64,000 nucleotides of DNA from contig DAIRSE010000001.1 in the NCBI GenBank assembly GCA_036804525.1, forward strand, positions 1 to 64,000. Reading direction: 5' to 3'. The DNA comes from JBFLVT01 sp036804525. GTDB taxonomy: Bacteria; Bacillota; Desulfotomaculia; Desulfotomaculales; JASEER01. Below the pieces are notes generated by a model. That model was given only the letters and a program-made list of their open reading frames with translations. It was not told the origin of the DNA and searched no databases. Below, in pieces: positions 55,373 through 63,787 of the stretch; position 1 is the first letter of the stretch; each line of letters starts with the position of its first letter. The position numbers and the translations under genes are program-made.

Positions 55373-55622
55373 GGCCTCCCGCTCCATGCTTCTTTTTGAA
55401 CGACCTCCGGCTAACTCTTCAGCCTTAGGTAGAGGCTTATGTATTTTGCTCCCGCAACCCGGAGTGTACGTTTTGCAGCAGTCTTTTAGCAAACCGTTGC
55501 AAACTGCGCCCTACACTCTCCTAGATTATACCGGGGACGCATGGATACCGGCAAGGTTTATTGCCAGAGGCTTGACAGGGGCTGCGCCGAGGGCTAAGCT
55601 AAAAAAGCAAGGGGGTAGGATC

Positions 55623-55832
55623 GTGCCGATCTATGAGTTTCGCTGTGTAAAGTGCAGCAAGCGTTTTGAAAAGCTCTGTGAAATGGGTGAAACGGGCCGG
55701 AACGTTAAGTGCCCCCAATGCGGCGCCTGTAACCCTAACAAGCTGATTTCCGGGTTCTGCTCCCCGAACACTGAGGGAGGCAAAGGCAGCTGCGGCGGCT
55801 GTACGGCATCAAGCTGCTCCGGATGCCATTAA
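55623..55832 (+). CDS. FmdB-type zinc ribbon protein
   Basis: 69 residues: PIYEFRCVKCSKRFEKLCEM and KCPQCGACNPNKLISGF form a CxxC...CxxC zinc ribbon characteristic of FmdB regulatory proteins; the tail is glycine/cysteine-rich (CGGCTASSCSGCH). FmdB is a putative regulator of formamidase in Methylophilus; role here unknown. GTG start after GGGGGTAGG. The longer ATG frame runs back into repeat DNA. Confidence 0.85.
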   Translation: MPIYEFRCVKCSKRFEKLCEMGETGRNVKCPQCGACNPNKLISGFCSPNTEGGKGSCGGCTASSCSGCH

Positions 55833-55978
55833 CGGTCATCGACTAAATGTTGATGACCGTTAGACGTTAGAAGTTGAAAGTCAGAAGTTGGACTTGATGG
55901 AATTCCCGTTCGTGAAGTCTAATTTATGATCGAGTAGGGTAACGCCGCGGTGATCAACTGGGGCGTTAGCCCTCTCAC

Positions 55979-56010
55979 AGAACCGTACGTACGGGCCTCG
56001 TATACGGCTT
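55979..56010 (-). ncRNA. Group II intron domain V
   Basis: GAAGCCGTATACGAGGCCCG then TACGTACGGTTC has the AGC catalytic triad and pairing CCGTA/TACGG of domain V, starting 14 bases after the reverse transcriptase stop. Confidence 0.75.
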
Positions 56011-56023
56011 CTGATTAACCTAG

Positions 56024-57127
56024 CTACTTCTCATAGAAGCAGAACAAAAGGCCGACCTGGTACGAATCCAGGTTAATCAGTCCCAGCTCGTCAACCCAAC
56101 TGTTGGGCAAAGCCATATTGATCAGGGGGCTGGCTGAGTTCCGCCATCCGACCATCGAGATTTTCTGAAACTCACCTTTATAGCCCCGCCTGCGTAAAGC
56201 CTTGTGCAGCGACCGCCAACTTTTCCATTCCCGCATCTGCTTCATCCGCAGTCTCCGCCTGATCCACGCCATTAGCTGACCGAATAGCTTCTTGCAGTCG
56301 GCCAGTCTAAAGTAGTTGGCCCAGCCGCGCAAAACCGGGTTCAGCTTCTTAACCATTTCCTCAACATTCATCCCGTGGTTTCTGGGCGTCAGTTCTCTGA
56401 TCCGCGCCTTGAATTTCTCAATCCTTTTAGGATGGATGGAGACCCTCTTGGGCCAGATGATGAAGCCGAGAAAGGCTACACCTTGGTGAACGCTGGTTGG
56501 ATGCGTTTTGGCCCGGTTAACTACCAGCTTCAATTCCCCTTCAAGGATCGAGGTGGCAATCTGCTGGTAGCGCCAGGCTTCTTGTCTCGTACGGGCAAGA
56601 ATCAGGATGTCATCGGCATAGCGGACGATGCGAATGCCCCTGTCTTTCATTGCCTGGTCGAAGTGGTCAAGGTAGATGTTGGACAGCAGCGGGGAGATGA
56701 CTCCTCCTTGCGGGCTGCCGATCTCCTTGGCTTCCCAGGCCCCGTCTCTCATTACCCCAGCCTTGAGAAATTCCTCAATGAGCTTCAGTACGCTGCCATC
56801 GCTGACCTTGCGGTTGACCCCTTGCAGGATCAACTGGTGATCCAGCCGGTCAAAGCATTTGGAAAGGTCCATGTCGACGACGTGCTCTAGGCCGTACTTG
56901 TTCATAAACCTTTCCGCCTTGGCCACTGCTTGGTTAGCGGAGCGTCCAGGCCGATAGCCGTAGCTGGACGGATGAAAGCCGGGATCGAAGATGGGCTGCA
57001 GGATGTTGAGCAGGGCCTGCTGGACGACCCGGTCCCTAACGGTGGGTATCCCCAGGGGGCGCCTACCGCCATCCGGTTTGCACCCCGCACCACTTCGTCC
57101 ATTCCTTGTGCCGCCACTTGTGCAAGA
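56024..57127 (-). pseudogene. Truncated group II intron reverse transcriptase/maturase
   Basis: About 367 codons remain. From KPDGGRRPLGIPTVRDRVVQ onward the RT domain is intact: SYGYRPGRSANQAVAKA, VVDMDLSKCFDRLDH, GSPQGGVISPLLSNIYLD, and the catalytic IVRYADDILILA. The maturase X domain has KLNPVLRGWANYFR. No C-terminal HNH endonuclease. The N-terminal roughly 80-100 residues are missing, replaced by non-homologous sequence behind a TAG at 57128. The first ATG (56926) lies inside the RT domain. Confidence 0.85.
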
Positions 57128-57420
57128 CTACCTGTCAAAGGATGATACGGGGCTTCCCGGGTTAAGTCTGCTGACCTGAACTTGAACGCATCCGTCTCAA
57201 CTTCTCAGGTTATCCAGCCTTCGGGCTTTCCCATTTCTGGCAGGGTCACCCACCTGAAAAGCCAACCTCGGTTCGCTTGCGCTATGTTCCGAGTTCCCCC
57301 TTCAACTTCCTTCAGACCCCACCGTTACCGGTGACGCCCTTGCCTACGGGTTGTCTTCCCGCTGGTAAGGCGACAGGGTTTCTTTCAACCCATCGGCCCG
57401 GCAGACATGCCCGGCGAACC

Positions 57421-57461
57421 AACAATAGTCCCCGGACAATGGTCCGGGGACCTTCTTATTG
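57421..57461 (-). terminator. Terminator of the Hint-like gene
   Basis: GTCCCCGGAC pairs with GTCCGGGGAC, and AACAATA/TATTGTT outside extends the structure. The group II intron begins right after it on the minus strand. Confidence 0.75.
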
Positions 57462-57498
57462 TTCAGTGCTTAGATGTCCAACTGCCAACCGCTAATTG
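57462..57498. repeat. Degenerate oligomer units after the Hint-like gene
   Basis: CAGTGCTTAGATGTCCAACTG, then CCAACCGCTAATTGC; the array continues a few bases into the 3' end of the Hint-like gene. Same style as the 5230..5262 arm. Confidence 0.45.
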
Positions 57499-58416
57499 CT
57501 AACTGCCATCTTGAGATTGGGGCTGGCCAAGGTAAATCCCCTCGGCAGCCAGGAAATTCTCGTTGTCCTCAATCGTTATGGCCCACACGTTACCGGACCC
57601 GGGAAGCTGCTCACGTGAAGCAACTTTAACCGGGAATACCCGGTCCAGGATGCTAAGCGTAAAGAGCAGCTTGATGCTGCTGGCAAAGTTACTTGTCGCT
57701 TTGACCAGGCAGTCATAGCACTCCATCTTCTGAAGCTTGTGAGGATTCAGCTTGCGGGCCCGCCTTTCGATGTCCGCCCTTAACTCATCCAGGACCTCGT
57801 CCCCTAATCGATGGAAGCCTTCAAGGCGATCCCATCCCCAGGCCGCAAAAGCAAGCGGACGCAGCCACTCATAGTCGGCGTGCGCTTCCGGGTCTACTTT
57901 ACAAACGTTGAGGATACCGGCGAACTGGGCAGCATTGGCACGCACTTCATAACACATTTCCATGCGCCTGGGAACCAGGGCGATCCTGGCCTCGCTGGCG
58001 GGGAGGGTTGTAATGTGACCATCGCTGTCAATCGTAAGCACCGGACAGTTGCTGGTGGTCACAACGCTCTGGCCGCTGGCCAAGGTCAGCCTTACCATGC
58101 TGCTGACGCTGCCCGGGCCGCTGACCGAGGTTATGGCTTTCAGCCGCATCTGGCCGGTTAAAAGATTCACGCTTATGACCCGGTAGCGCGACTGCGGAAA
58201 GCTTCGGGCCACATCCTCGATACGGGCCAGTTCCAACTGCCGGGTGTCAAAAGACCAGACCCACAGGCCTGCTTCACCTGCCAGGAGATAAGAAGCGTCC
58301 GCAACAGGTTCTGCCGCGCCCTGCTCTGTGTGTTGATCGTCTTGCTCAATGCCTTGCTTGTCGCCGCAGCTGAGCAGGTCAGGACGTGAAAAGCCCTGCA
58401 GGAGGTTCTTTAGCAA
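57499..58416 (-). CDS. Free-standing Hint (intein-like) domain protein
   Basis: 305 residues. Recognisable intein-type blocks: A-like SYLLAGEAGLWVWSFDTRQ followed by LARIEDV; B-like GQSVVTTSNCPVLTIDSDG, with Cys in place of the block B His; F-like VWAITIEDNENFLAAEGIYL. Terminal His-Asn and the nucleophile after the C-terminus are absent, and there are no exteins, so splicing is unlikely. A helical insert (LEGFHRLGDEVLDELRADI) separates blocks B and F. Function unknown. TTG start with GGGAGG seven bases upstream. Confidence 0.65.
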   Translation of the reverse strand: MLKNLLQGFSRPDLLSCGDKQGIEQDDQHTEQGAAEPVADASYLLAGEAGLWVWSFDTRQLELARIEDVARSFPQSRYRVISVNLLTGQMRLKAITSVSGPGSVSSMVRLTLASGQSVVTTSNCPVLTIDSDGHITTLPASEARIALVPRRMEMCYEVRANAAQFAGILNVCKVDPEAHADYEWLRPLAFAAWGWDRLEGFHRLGDEVLDELRADIERRARKLNPHKLQKMECYDCLVKATSNFASSIKLLFTLSILDRVFPVKVASREQLPGSGNVWAITIEDNENFLAAEGIYLGQPQSQDGS

Positions 58417-58546
58417 GCATTAGCCTCCCTTCCTTAGAATCAACACGTGCTTACCCACCATTTTACTTTGAAACCTGTTTAAAGAACAACTGATTAATTA
58501 ACATAAAACAACAAAACCCCGCCTTAACGGGCCTGTTGAAAAAATA

Positions 58547-58740
58547 GGGGCTGTTCAAAAACGAGCATGGCACGAAAGGCGAAGCCGGCCAGCGCGGAGC
58601 GTACTGGGTGGTAGGTGACCCAGCACTCAATGAATCTTTACAGAGTAAAGGTCTGTGCTCGGTCAATCAGACTGCGACTTATGGAAACACAGTTCAGCAA
58701 CGAATTGAGTGCTGGGCAGGCGAAGTTTTTCAACAGCCCC
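58547..58740. mobile_element. MITE-like element, copy 2
   Basis: 194 bases. Left end GGGGCTGTTCAAAAACGA; right end ATTGAGTGCTGGGCAGGCGA then AGTTTTTCAACAGCCCC. About 54 extra bases (GCATGGCACGAAAGGCGAAG...) separate the left terminus from the internal CCCAGCACTCAAT compared with copy 1. A further end-like GGGCCTGTTGAAAAA lies just outside at about 58529. The 58417-58780 gap has no gene. Confidence 0.75.
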
Positions 58741-58780
58741 TTAACGACGGGGTAAAAGGGTGACCCCAAACTATACCGGG

Positions 58781-59044
58781 TTAACGTCGCTGGTAGCGTG
58801 GTTCAGAATAATGAGGGGTCTCTACAAGAATAACGTCAACGCCGATACGCACAATTTTTTCCCACGGGACCACAATCTCTTCCTCCCGCCCGAAGAAACC
58901 CATCAACCGGGACGAGCCGGGCAGGATCAGCGCCGTAATCCGCCCTGTTTCAAGGTCGATGTCAATATCTTTGATCATTCCCAAGCGCCTGCCGTCCAGG
59001 ACGTTAACAACCTCGCGCATGCGCAAATCAGAAATTTTAACCAT
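58781..59044 (-). CDS. ylmC: YlmC/YmxH family PRC-barrel sporulation protein
   Basis: 87 residues: VKISDLRMREVVNVLDGRRLG, IDIDLETGRITALILPG, EEIVVPWEKIVRIGVDVILV fit the PRC-barrel of YlmC/YmxH proteins, made during sporulation in Bacillus and encoded after sigG in many Firmicutes. GGGGTGAT precedes the ATG at 59044. Confidence 0.9.
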   Translation of the reverse strand: MVKISDLRMREVVNVLDGRRLGMIKDIDIDLETGRITALILPGSSRLMGFFGREEEIVVPWEKIVRIGVDVILVETPHYSEPRYQRR

Positions 59045-59149
59045 GAGGATCACCCCGTGACATATATATGCAAATGTATTCCGGCTCAAAACCAAAAACG
59101 ACCATTTTTTGGTATGCCGTTCCTAAGGTTCCTAAGCATTGGCATTGAG

Positions 59150-59334
59150 AAGGGATCCGCAACGCGGATCCCTGGATAGACGAAATAATATTTAACATCT
59201 CTCGCCAGTGCCCAACCTTGGGGCGTTTAGCACCGGTGCTTGGGTGCCGGATATCGATATTAGAACCCAGAAGGGATTCGAGGTAACCGAATCCCCTCCG
59301 TATATCCCAATGCTAAATACTCAGTACCCAGTGC
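59150..59334. repeat. Two hairpins and oligomer arms between sigG and ylmC
   Basis: GGGATCCGC-AAC-GCGGATCCC (59152..59172) and GGGATTCG-...-CGAATCCC (59273..59295) are followed by AATGCTAAATACTCAGTACCC. No gene in 59045-59334. Confidence 0.55.
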
Positions 59335-60105
59335 TCACATGTACTTGCGCATATGAGCCAGGGCAGCCTTTTCCAGCCTTGATACCTGGGCCTGCGAAAT
59401 ACCTATCTCCTCGGCTACCTCCATCTGGGTTTTGCCTTCAAAAAAGCGCAGGGTAAGGATCATTTTTTCCCTGTCGTTAAGTCTTCTCAGAGCATCCCGG
59501 ATGGCAATACCCTCAAGCCAGTTCCCGTCAAGGTTTTTCTCGTCCGAAATCTGGTCCATCACGAAAATCGGGTCACCACCGTCGTGATAGATGGGTTCGA
59601 ACAGAGAGATGGGTTCCTGGATGGCATCAAGCGCAAAGACAATCTCTTCGCGGGGTATGTTTAGCTCATTGGCGATCTCAGTGACCGAGGGCTCGCGCGA
59701 ATATTTGTTGGCAAGACTGTCACGGACTTGGAGGGCCTTATAGGCCACGTCACGGAGGGAACGGGATACCCTGATTGGGTTGTTGTCCCGGAGGTAGCGC
59801 CTGATTTCGCCGATGATCATCGGGACCGCATAAGTCGAGAATTTGACGTTCTGGCTAAGATCAAAGTTATCAATGGCTTTCATCAAGCCTATGCAGCCCA
59901 CCTGGAAGAGGTCGTCCACAAATTCGCCGCGGTTGGTGAAGCGTTGAATAACGCTGAGAACCAACCGGAGGTTCCCGTTGATCAACTTGGTGCGGGCGGA
60001 GGTGTCACCAGCGTGCATAGCTTCGAAGAGTTTACGCATTTCACTAGAGGAAAGTACCGGAAGTTTGGACGTATTGACGCCGCAGATCTCCACCTTGTTT
60101 ACCAA
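59335..60105 (-). CDS. sigG: RNA polymerase sporulation sigma factor SigG
   Basis: 256 residues, late forespore sigma factor. Conserved N-terminus VNKVEICGVNTSKLPVLSS, region 2 (GNLRLVLSVIQRF, DDLFQVGCIGLMKAIDNFD, KFSTYAVPMIIGEIRRYL), region 3 and region 4 (LTLRFFEGKTQMEVAEEIGI, QAQVSRLEKAAL). TTG with GGGGAGG eight bases upstream gives the usual SigG N-terminus. Downstream of sigE. Confidence 0.97.
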   Translation of the reverse strand: MVNKVEICGVNTSKLPVLSSSEMRKLFEAMHAGDTSARTKLINGNLRLVLSVIQRFTNRGEFVDDLFQVGCIGLMKAIDNFDLSQNVKFSTYAVPMIIGEIRRYLRDNNPIRVSRSLRDVAYKALQVRDSLANKYSREPSVTEIANELNIPREEIVFALDAIQEPISLFEPIYHDGGDPIFVMDQISDEKNLDGNWLEGIAIRDALRRLNDREKMILTLRFFEGKTQMEVAEEIGISQAQVSRLEKAALAHMRKYM

Positions 60106-60132
60106 TCCCACGGCCTCCCCAGCTTTTTTCTC

Positions 60133-60161
60133 ATTATTGCCCCGCCAAATTGGGGTTATAC
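60133..60161 (-). promoter_or_regulatory. Sigma-F/sigma-G type promoter of sigG
   Basis: On the minus strand GTATA (60157..60161) and GGCAATAAT (60133..60141) are 15 bases apart, close to the GYWTA/GGnRAnAMT consensus. The same control (sigma-F then sigma-G) is known for B. subtilis sigG. Confidence 0.75.
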
Positions 60162-60264
60162 GAGGTGCAAAAAAAAGAAAAAGCCGGCAACCAAGTCCAG
60201 CTTGTCTCTTCAAGTCTACTTACGCGAATTTCCACAAGTTTTCAGACAAAGCAATGTAGACAAC

Positions 60265-60388
60265 CGCGCTCAGCGTTCGGCGCTCGGCTATCAGCACCGG
60301 AATTGAGCATCCAACACTCCATGCTACGGGAATGCTATCTATCGGTCCCTATTCCGAATGCTTAACGCTTAACGCTGAATGCCGAACG
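60265..60388. repeat. Inverted heptamer repeat between sigE and sigG
   Basis: Left: CGCTCAGCGTTCGGCGCTCGG. Right: CGAATGCTTAACGCTTAACGC and GAATGCCGAACGCT, the inverse type. The arms share GCGTTCGGC. They bracket about 80 bases including ATTGAGCATCC. Confidence 0.6.
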
Positions 60389-61117
60389 CTATCCAAGACG
60401 GTACATCTCCTTTCGCAACCGCTTGATGATGCGTTTTTCCAAGCGCGAAATGTAGGACTGGGAAATGCCCAGGAGGTCGGCGACCTCTTTCTGCGTCTTT
60501 TCGGCGCCCCCGTTAGTTAGGCCGAAGCGCAGCTCCATAATCTTGCGCTCCCGGCCGGAAAGCCGAGACAGAGCCAAGCGGAGCAGCTTACGGTCGACCT
60601 CTTCTTCCAGATTCTTGTAAATAATGTCGTTGTCGGTGCCCAGCACATCCGAAAGCAGTAATTCGTTCCCGTCCCAGTCGACATTCAGCGGCTCTTCGAA
60701 AGAAATCTCGGTACGCGTTCTGCTGTTGCGCCGCAAATGCATTAGGATCTCGTTTTCAATGCAGCGTGAGGCATAGGTGGCAAGTTTGATGCGTTTCTGA
60801 GGGTCAAAGGTGTTGACGGCCTTAATCAGCCCGATCGTACCAATGGAGACCAGGTCTTCAATCCCCACGCCGGTGTTTTCAAACTTACGGGCGATGTAGA
60901 CCACCAGTCGCAGGTTCCGTTCAATCAACGTAGGCCTTACGCCGTCATCACCGGCTTCGAGGCGGCCGATCAAGCCCGTTTCCTCGTCGGGGGACAGCGG
61001 AGGGGGGAGAGCTTCGCTGGACCCCACATAATGCACTTCCTGTGCCGGGGTCCACCGGGCCCGCAAACGTTCGTACAGCTCACCGATAAAGAATCGAAGG
61101 CTTTTAAGCAGCCGCAA
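60389..61117 (-). CDS. sigE: RNA polymerase sporulation sigma factor SigE (pro-sigma-E)
   Basis: 242 residues. An N-terminal pro-sequence (LRLLKSLRFFIGELYERLRARW) is followed by LPPPLSPDEE, where SpoIIGA cleavage is expected upstream, and the sigma-70 core: region 2 (RNLRLVVYIARKFENTG, DLVSIGTIGLIKAVNTFD, LATYASRCIENEILMHLR), region 4 (MELRFGLTNGGAEKTQKEVA, SQSYISRLEKRIIKRL). Early mother-cell sigma. TTG start with GGAGG nine bases upstream. Confidence 0.97.
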   Translation of the reverse strand: MRLLKSLRFFIGELYERLRARWTPAQEVHYVGSSEALPPPLSPDEETGLIGRLEAGDDGVRPTLIERNLRLVVYIARKFENTGVGIEDLVSIGTIGLIKAVNTFDPQKRIKLATYASRCIENEILMHLRRNSRTRTEISFEEPLNVDWDGNELLLSDVLGTDNDIIYKNLEEEVDRKLLRLALSRLSGRERKIMELRFGLTNGGAEKTQKEVADLLGISQSYISRLEKRIIKRLRKEMYRLG

Positions 61118-61198
61118 TTGAATCCCCCTCCAGTAAAAACCGTTCAAAAGAAAGGTCTAACAACAGCCTTGAATTACATGCTATTGCCAGCTCTTTAT

Positions 61199-62125
61199 TT
61201 ACAGAAACCCGGGAGCGGCTTCAAGCACGCGAGGGTTTAAGAGCGCCCTGTAAGCGGCCTCGGGACTCAAACGCCGCTGGTAGATGGCGATAATAACTTC
61301 CTTGACTCTAAGCACCTCGCCGCCAATCAAGATTTCAACCTGATCAGGCCGGAAACCGAGCAGCAATCCGTTTACCCGCCCGAGAGATCGAAAAGGTATT
61401 AGGCGGAAACGGGTGGCCAGTTTTGTCGATTCCAGGGCAGCGAGCAGGTCCGGGAAATCAGGTTCAGCCCCGCTGTCCAAGAGCTGGCGGATACAATCGG
61501 GAAGGAGCGTTTTGACAGCACCATATTCGACCACAATTACAGGGGCCTTGGAAACCGGGTCGGAGAGCTGGTTACCCGTGTCAATCAAGGCATCAACTGA
61601 AAGGCGACGGTTGTACAATTGAATGTTAACAGGAACCTGAAAAAGTCCTTTCAAGTGCCTGCGCCGGAGAAAAACAGCTCCTGTCCGGCCCACTAACCAG
61701 GCGGCTATAAGAGCTGTAACGATAGCCGGCCAGAAGAATTGCATCGGAAGGCTGAAAGCCGGCCCTAATCCCGCAGCCATCCCTGTGCCGCCAAAAAGGT
61801 AACTCAACCCGAAGACCAACCCGCCGAGGGCGAAAGAACAGATGAAGAAAATAGCCCCGCAAGTCAGGAGCTTGCGCCAAGGCAACAAACCAAAAGCAAT
61901 AACCAGCATCGTTAGGGATAACCCCAGCTTGGCCGGAAAAGAAGTAAACTCGCACAGGGGAAAAATAAAAAGCGCAACGACATATAAAGCCCCCAGCGCT
62001 GCTGCGGCTGCCAGGCGCCAGTTGTTCGTGCAGCAGAGACTGAAGCGTGCGGTAAGCCAGAGGATGGCGAAGTTCATAACGAGGTTGCCTATGAATATTT
62101 CATCAAGGTAAACTGTGTAGGTCAT
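61199..62125 (-). CDS. spoIIGA: Sigma-E processing peptidase SpoIIGA
   Basis: 308 residues. Five N-terminal membrane helices (residues 3-150) and a C-terminal aspartic-protease domain with the catalytic motif ALIDTGNQLSDPVSKAPV and IPFRSLGRVNGLLLGFRPD. Cleaves pro-sigma-E in the mother cell. ATG at 62125, adjacent to GGAAGGGAG. Upstream of sigE, downstream of ftsZ, the usual order. Confidence 0.94.
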   Translation of the reverse strand: MTYTVYLDEIFIGNLVMNFAILWLTARFSLCCTNNWRLAAAAALGALYVVALFIFPLCEFTSFPAKLGLSLTMLVIAFGLLPWRKLLTCGAIFFICSFALGGLVFGLSYLFGGTGMAAGLGPAFSLPMQFFWPAIVTALIAAWLVGRTGAVFLRRRHLKGLFQVPVNIQLYNRRLSVDALIDTGNQLSDPVSKAPVIVVEYGAVKTLLPDCIRQLLDSGAEPDFPDLLAALESTKLATRFRLIPFRSLGRVNGLLLGFRPDQVEILIGGEVLRVKEVIIAIYQRRLSPEAAYRALLNPRVLEAAPGFL

Positions 62126-62193
62126 CTCCCTTCCGCCCCCCGGTGTGCTACATTTATATGCCTGCCCCACAACCATATGACAGAAATTAGAAA

Positions 62194-62221
62194 CCCTGGT
62201 TCCAATTATAATGAACCAGGG
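62194..62221 (-). terminator. Hairpin between ftsZ and spoIIGA
   Basis: CCCTGGTTC pairs with GAACCAGGG around a ten-base AT loop; the minus-strand downstream sequence is TTTCTAATTTC. Probably ends the ftsZ transcript. Confidence 0.6.
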
Positions 62222-62291
62222 CTTTGGACCTTGTCATTCTTTGTCCGGGACGGTAATTGTTTATTTTATCTCTTTCGTATTTTTGTAACGT

Positions 62292-63344
62292 TTATCGGGT
62301 TCTTCTAAGAAAGGCCGGGATCTCGATGTCCACGTCGGCCTGCCTTTGTACGGTCTTGAGCGGGGCGTCCTCGTCCCTGCGACGTACGAACTGAGGCTCG
62401 AAACCGGTCGCGATAACGGTTACTCTGACCTCTTCGTTAAGCGTTTCATCGATCACGGCGCCAAAGATAATGTTGGCATCCGGGTCTACAGCCTGAGAGA
62501 TAATTTCCGCGGCTTCGTTGACCTCAAACAGCCCCAGGGATGATCCACCGGTAATGTTAAGCAGCACGCCTCTGGCCCCGTTGACTGAGGTCTCCAGGAG
62601 CGGGCTGGAAATGGCGATCCTTGCCGCCTCGGCCGCGCGGTTCTCACCGCTGGCCGTCCCAATGCCCATCAGGGCGGAGCCGGTCTCCTTCATAATCGTC
62701 TTGACGTCAGCAAAGTCAAGGTTAATCAACCCAGGGACGGCGATGAGGTCGGAGATACCCTGGACGCCCTGGCGAAGAACGTCATCAGCAATTCTGAAGG
62801 CCTCGATAACCGACGTGTTCTTATCAATGACCTGGAGAAGCTTGTCGTTAGGAATGGTGATCAGGGTGTCGACACACCCGCGCAGGTTCTCTATCCCTTT
62901 GTCCGCCTGCTGAAACCGCTTGCGTCCTTCGAACGTAAAGGGCCTGGTGACTACGCCAACCGTTAAAGCCCCGATTTCACGCGCAATTTGGGCGACGATG
63001 GGAGCGCCGCCGGTACCCGTTCCGCCACCCATCCCGGCGGTCACGAAAACCATGTCGGCTCCCTTCAGCGCCTGCACGATATCGTCGCGACTTTCTTCTG
63101 CCGCTTTCTCACCCACTTCAGGGTTACCCCCGGCTCCCAAGCCTTTAGTCAATTTGGCTCCTATCTGCAGCTTGACAGGAGCAAGCGACATCGCTAAAGC
63201 CTGAGCATCAGTGTTGACGGCAATAAACTCGACACCTTTAAGACCGGCGCTAATCATCCTGTTGACAGCGTTGTTCCCGCCGCCGCCAACACCGATGACC
63301 TTAATATTGGCAAGACTCGTGTTGTCAAGTTCTAACTCAATCAT
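62292..63344 (-). CDS. ftsZ: Cell division protein FtsZ
   Basis: 350 residues. Tubulin-like GTPase forming the division ring. GVGGGGNNAVNRM, GGGTGTGGAPIVAQIAREIG (tubulin signature) and the T7 loop NLDFADVKTIM are intact. The C-terminal peptide ends DVDIEIPAFLRRTR, the docking site for FtsA/SepF/ZapA-type partners. GGAGGAG before the ATG. SepF and ZapA are also encoded in this window. Confidence 0.99.
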   Translation of the reverse strand: MIELELDNTSLANIKVIGVGGGGNNAVNRMISAGLKGVEFIAVNTDAQALAMSLAPVKLQIGAKLTKGLGAGGNPEVGEKAAEESRDDIVQALKGADMVFVTAGMGGGTGTGGAPIVAQIAREIGALTVGVVTRPFTFEGRKRFQQADKGIENLRGCVDTLITIPNDKLLQVIDKNTSVIEAFRIADDVLRQGVQGISDLIAVPGLINLDFADVKTIMKETGSALMGIGTASGENRAAEAARIAISSPLLETSVNGARGVLLNITGGSSLGLFEVNEAAEIISQAVDPDANIIFGAVIDETLNEEVRVTVIATGFEPQFVRRRDEDAPLKTVQRQADVDIEIPAFLRRTR

Positions 63345-63439
63345 GCCGCTCCTCCTTTATATTGCAGCGGAAACCGGAAGTCATATTTGGAGAAAAATTC
63401 AACATCTGCCCCAACATTCCTTTTGCGCCCTTCTAAAAT

Positions 63440-63781
63440 TTATCTATGAATTAGCCGGCGTCTGATAATAGCCAGGTTTTGGAAGAGGCGCACGCCAAAA
63501 GCGACAACTGCTGCAATATAAAGGTCGACACCCAACCGGTCGCCGATGAAGACCAGCAGAGCAGCTACGAGCGCATTGCCAACAAACCCCGATAGAAAGA
63601 CCAGGTTGTCAAACCTATCGTCCATCGCGGCCCTGATGCCGCCAAATACCGAATCAAGGGCGGCCAGGATGGCAATCCCAAGGTATTTGCTATAGAACTG
63701 GGGCAAAAATAAAGGAAGGTTCAGTCCTATAGCTACCCCCGCAATCAACCCGATGACCGCCAGCCAAATACTCATCCACAT
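63440..63781 (-). CDS. sbp: Small basic protein Sbp (DUF1290)
   Basis: 113 residues with three predicted membrane helices. LPQFYSKYLGIAILAALDSVFGG IRA, DDRFDNLVFLSGFVGNALVA and GVRLFQNLAIIRRRL match Sbp/DUF1290, encoded upstream of ftsA-ftsZ in Bacillus. Function unknown. GGAGGAG 11 bases before the ATG. Confidence 0.9.
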   Translation of the reverse strand: MWMSIWLAVIGLIAGVAIGLNLPLFLPQFYSKYLGIAILAALDSVFGGIRAAMDDRFDNLVFLSGFVGNALVAALLVFIGDRLGVDLYIAAVVAFGVRLFQNLAIIRRRLIHR

Positions 63782-63787
63782 ACTCTC

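Larger units (their letters stand above)
55930..57420 (-). mobile_element. Degraded group II intron
   Basis: Read on the minus strand: domain I-like RNA (GATGGGTTGAAAGAAACCC, ACCGGTAACGGTGGGG), a reverse transcriptase frame, domain V (GAAGCCGTATACGAGG... CGTACGGTTC, 55979..56010) and a domain VI-like end finishing near CTACTCGAT. It lies directly downstream of a terminator hairpin (57421..57461), the site preferred by class C introns. The length of about 1.5 kb is short and the coding region lacks its start, so it is probably inactive for mobility. Boundaries are estimates. Confidence 0.8.

Noticed and set aside
55386..55622. N-terminal extension of the FmdB-like protein
   Set aside because: The extension lies in repeat-rich DNA, and the family starts at the GTG with a good Shine-Dalgarno.
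56902..57138. Separate minus-strand ORF upstream of the intron reverse transcriptase
   Set aside because: The RT reading frame runs through it in another phase with clear homology.
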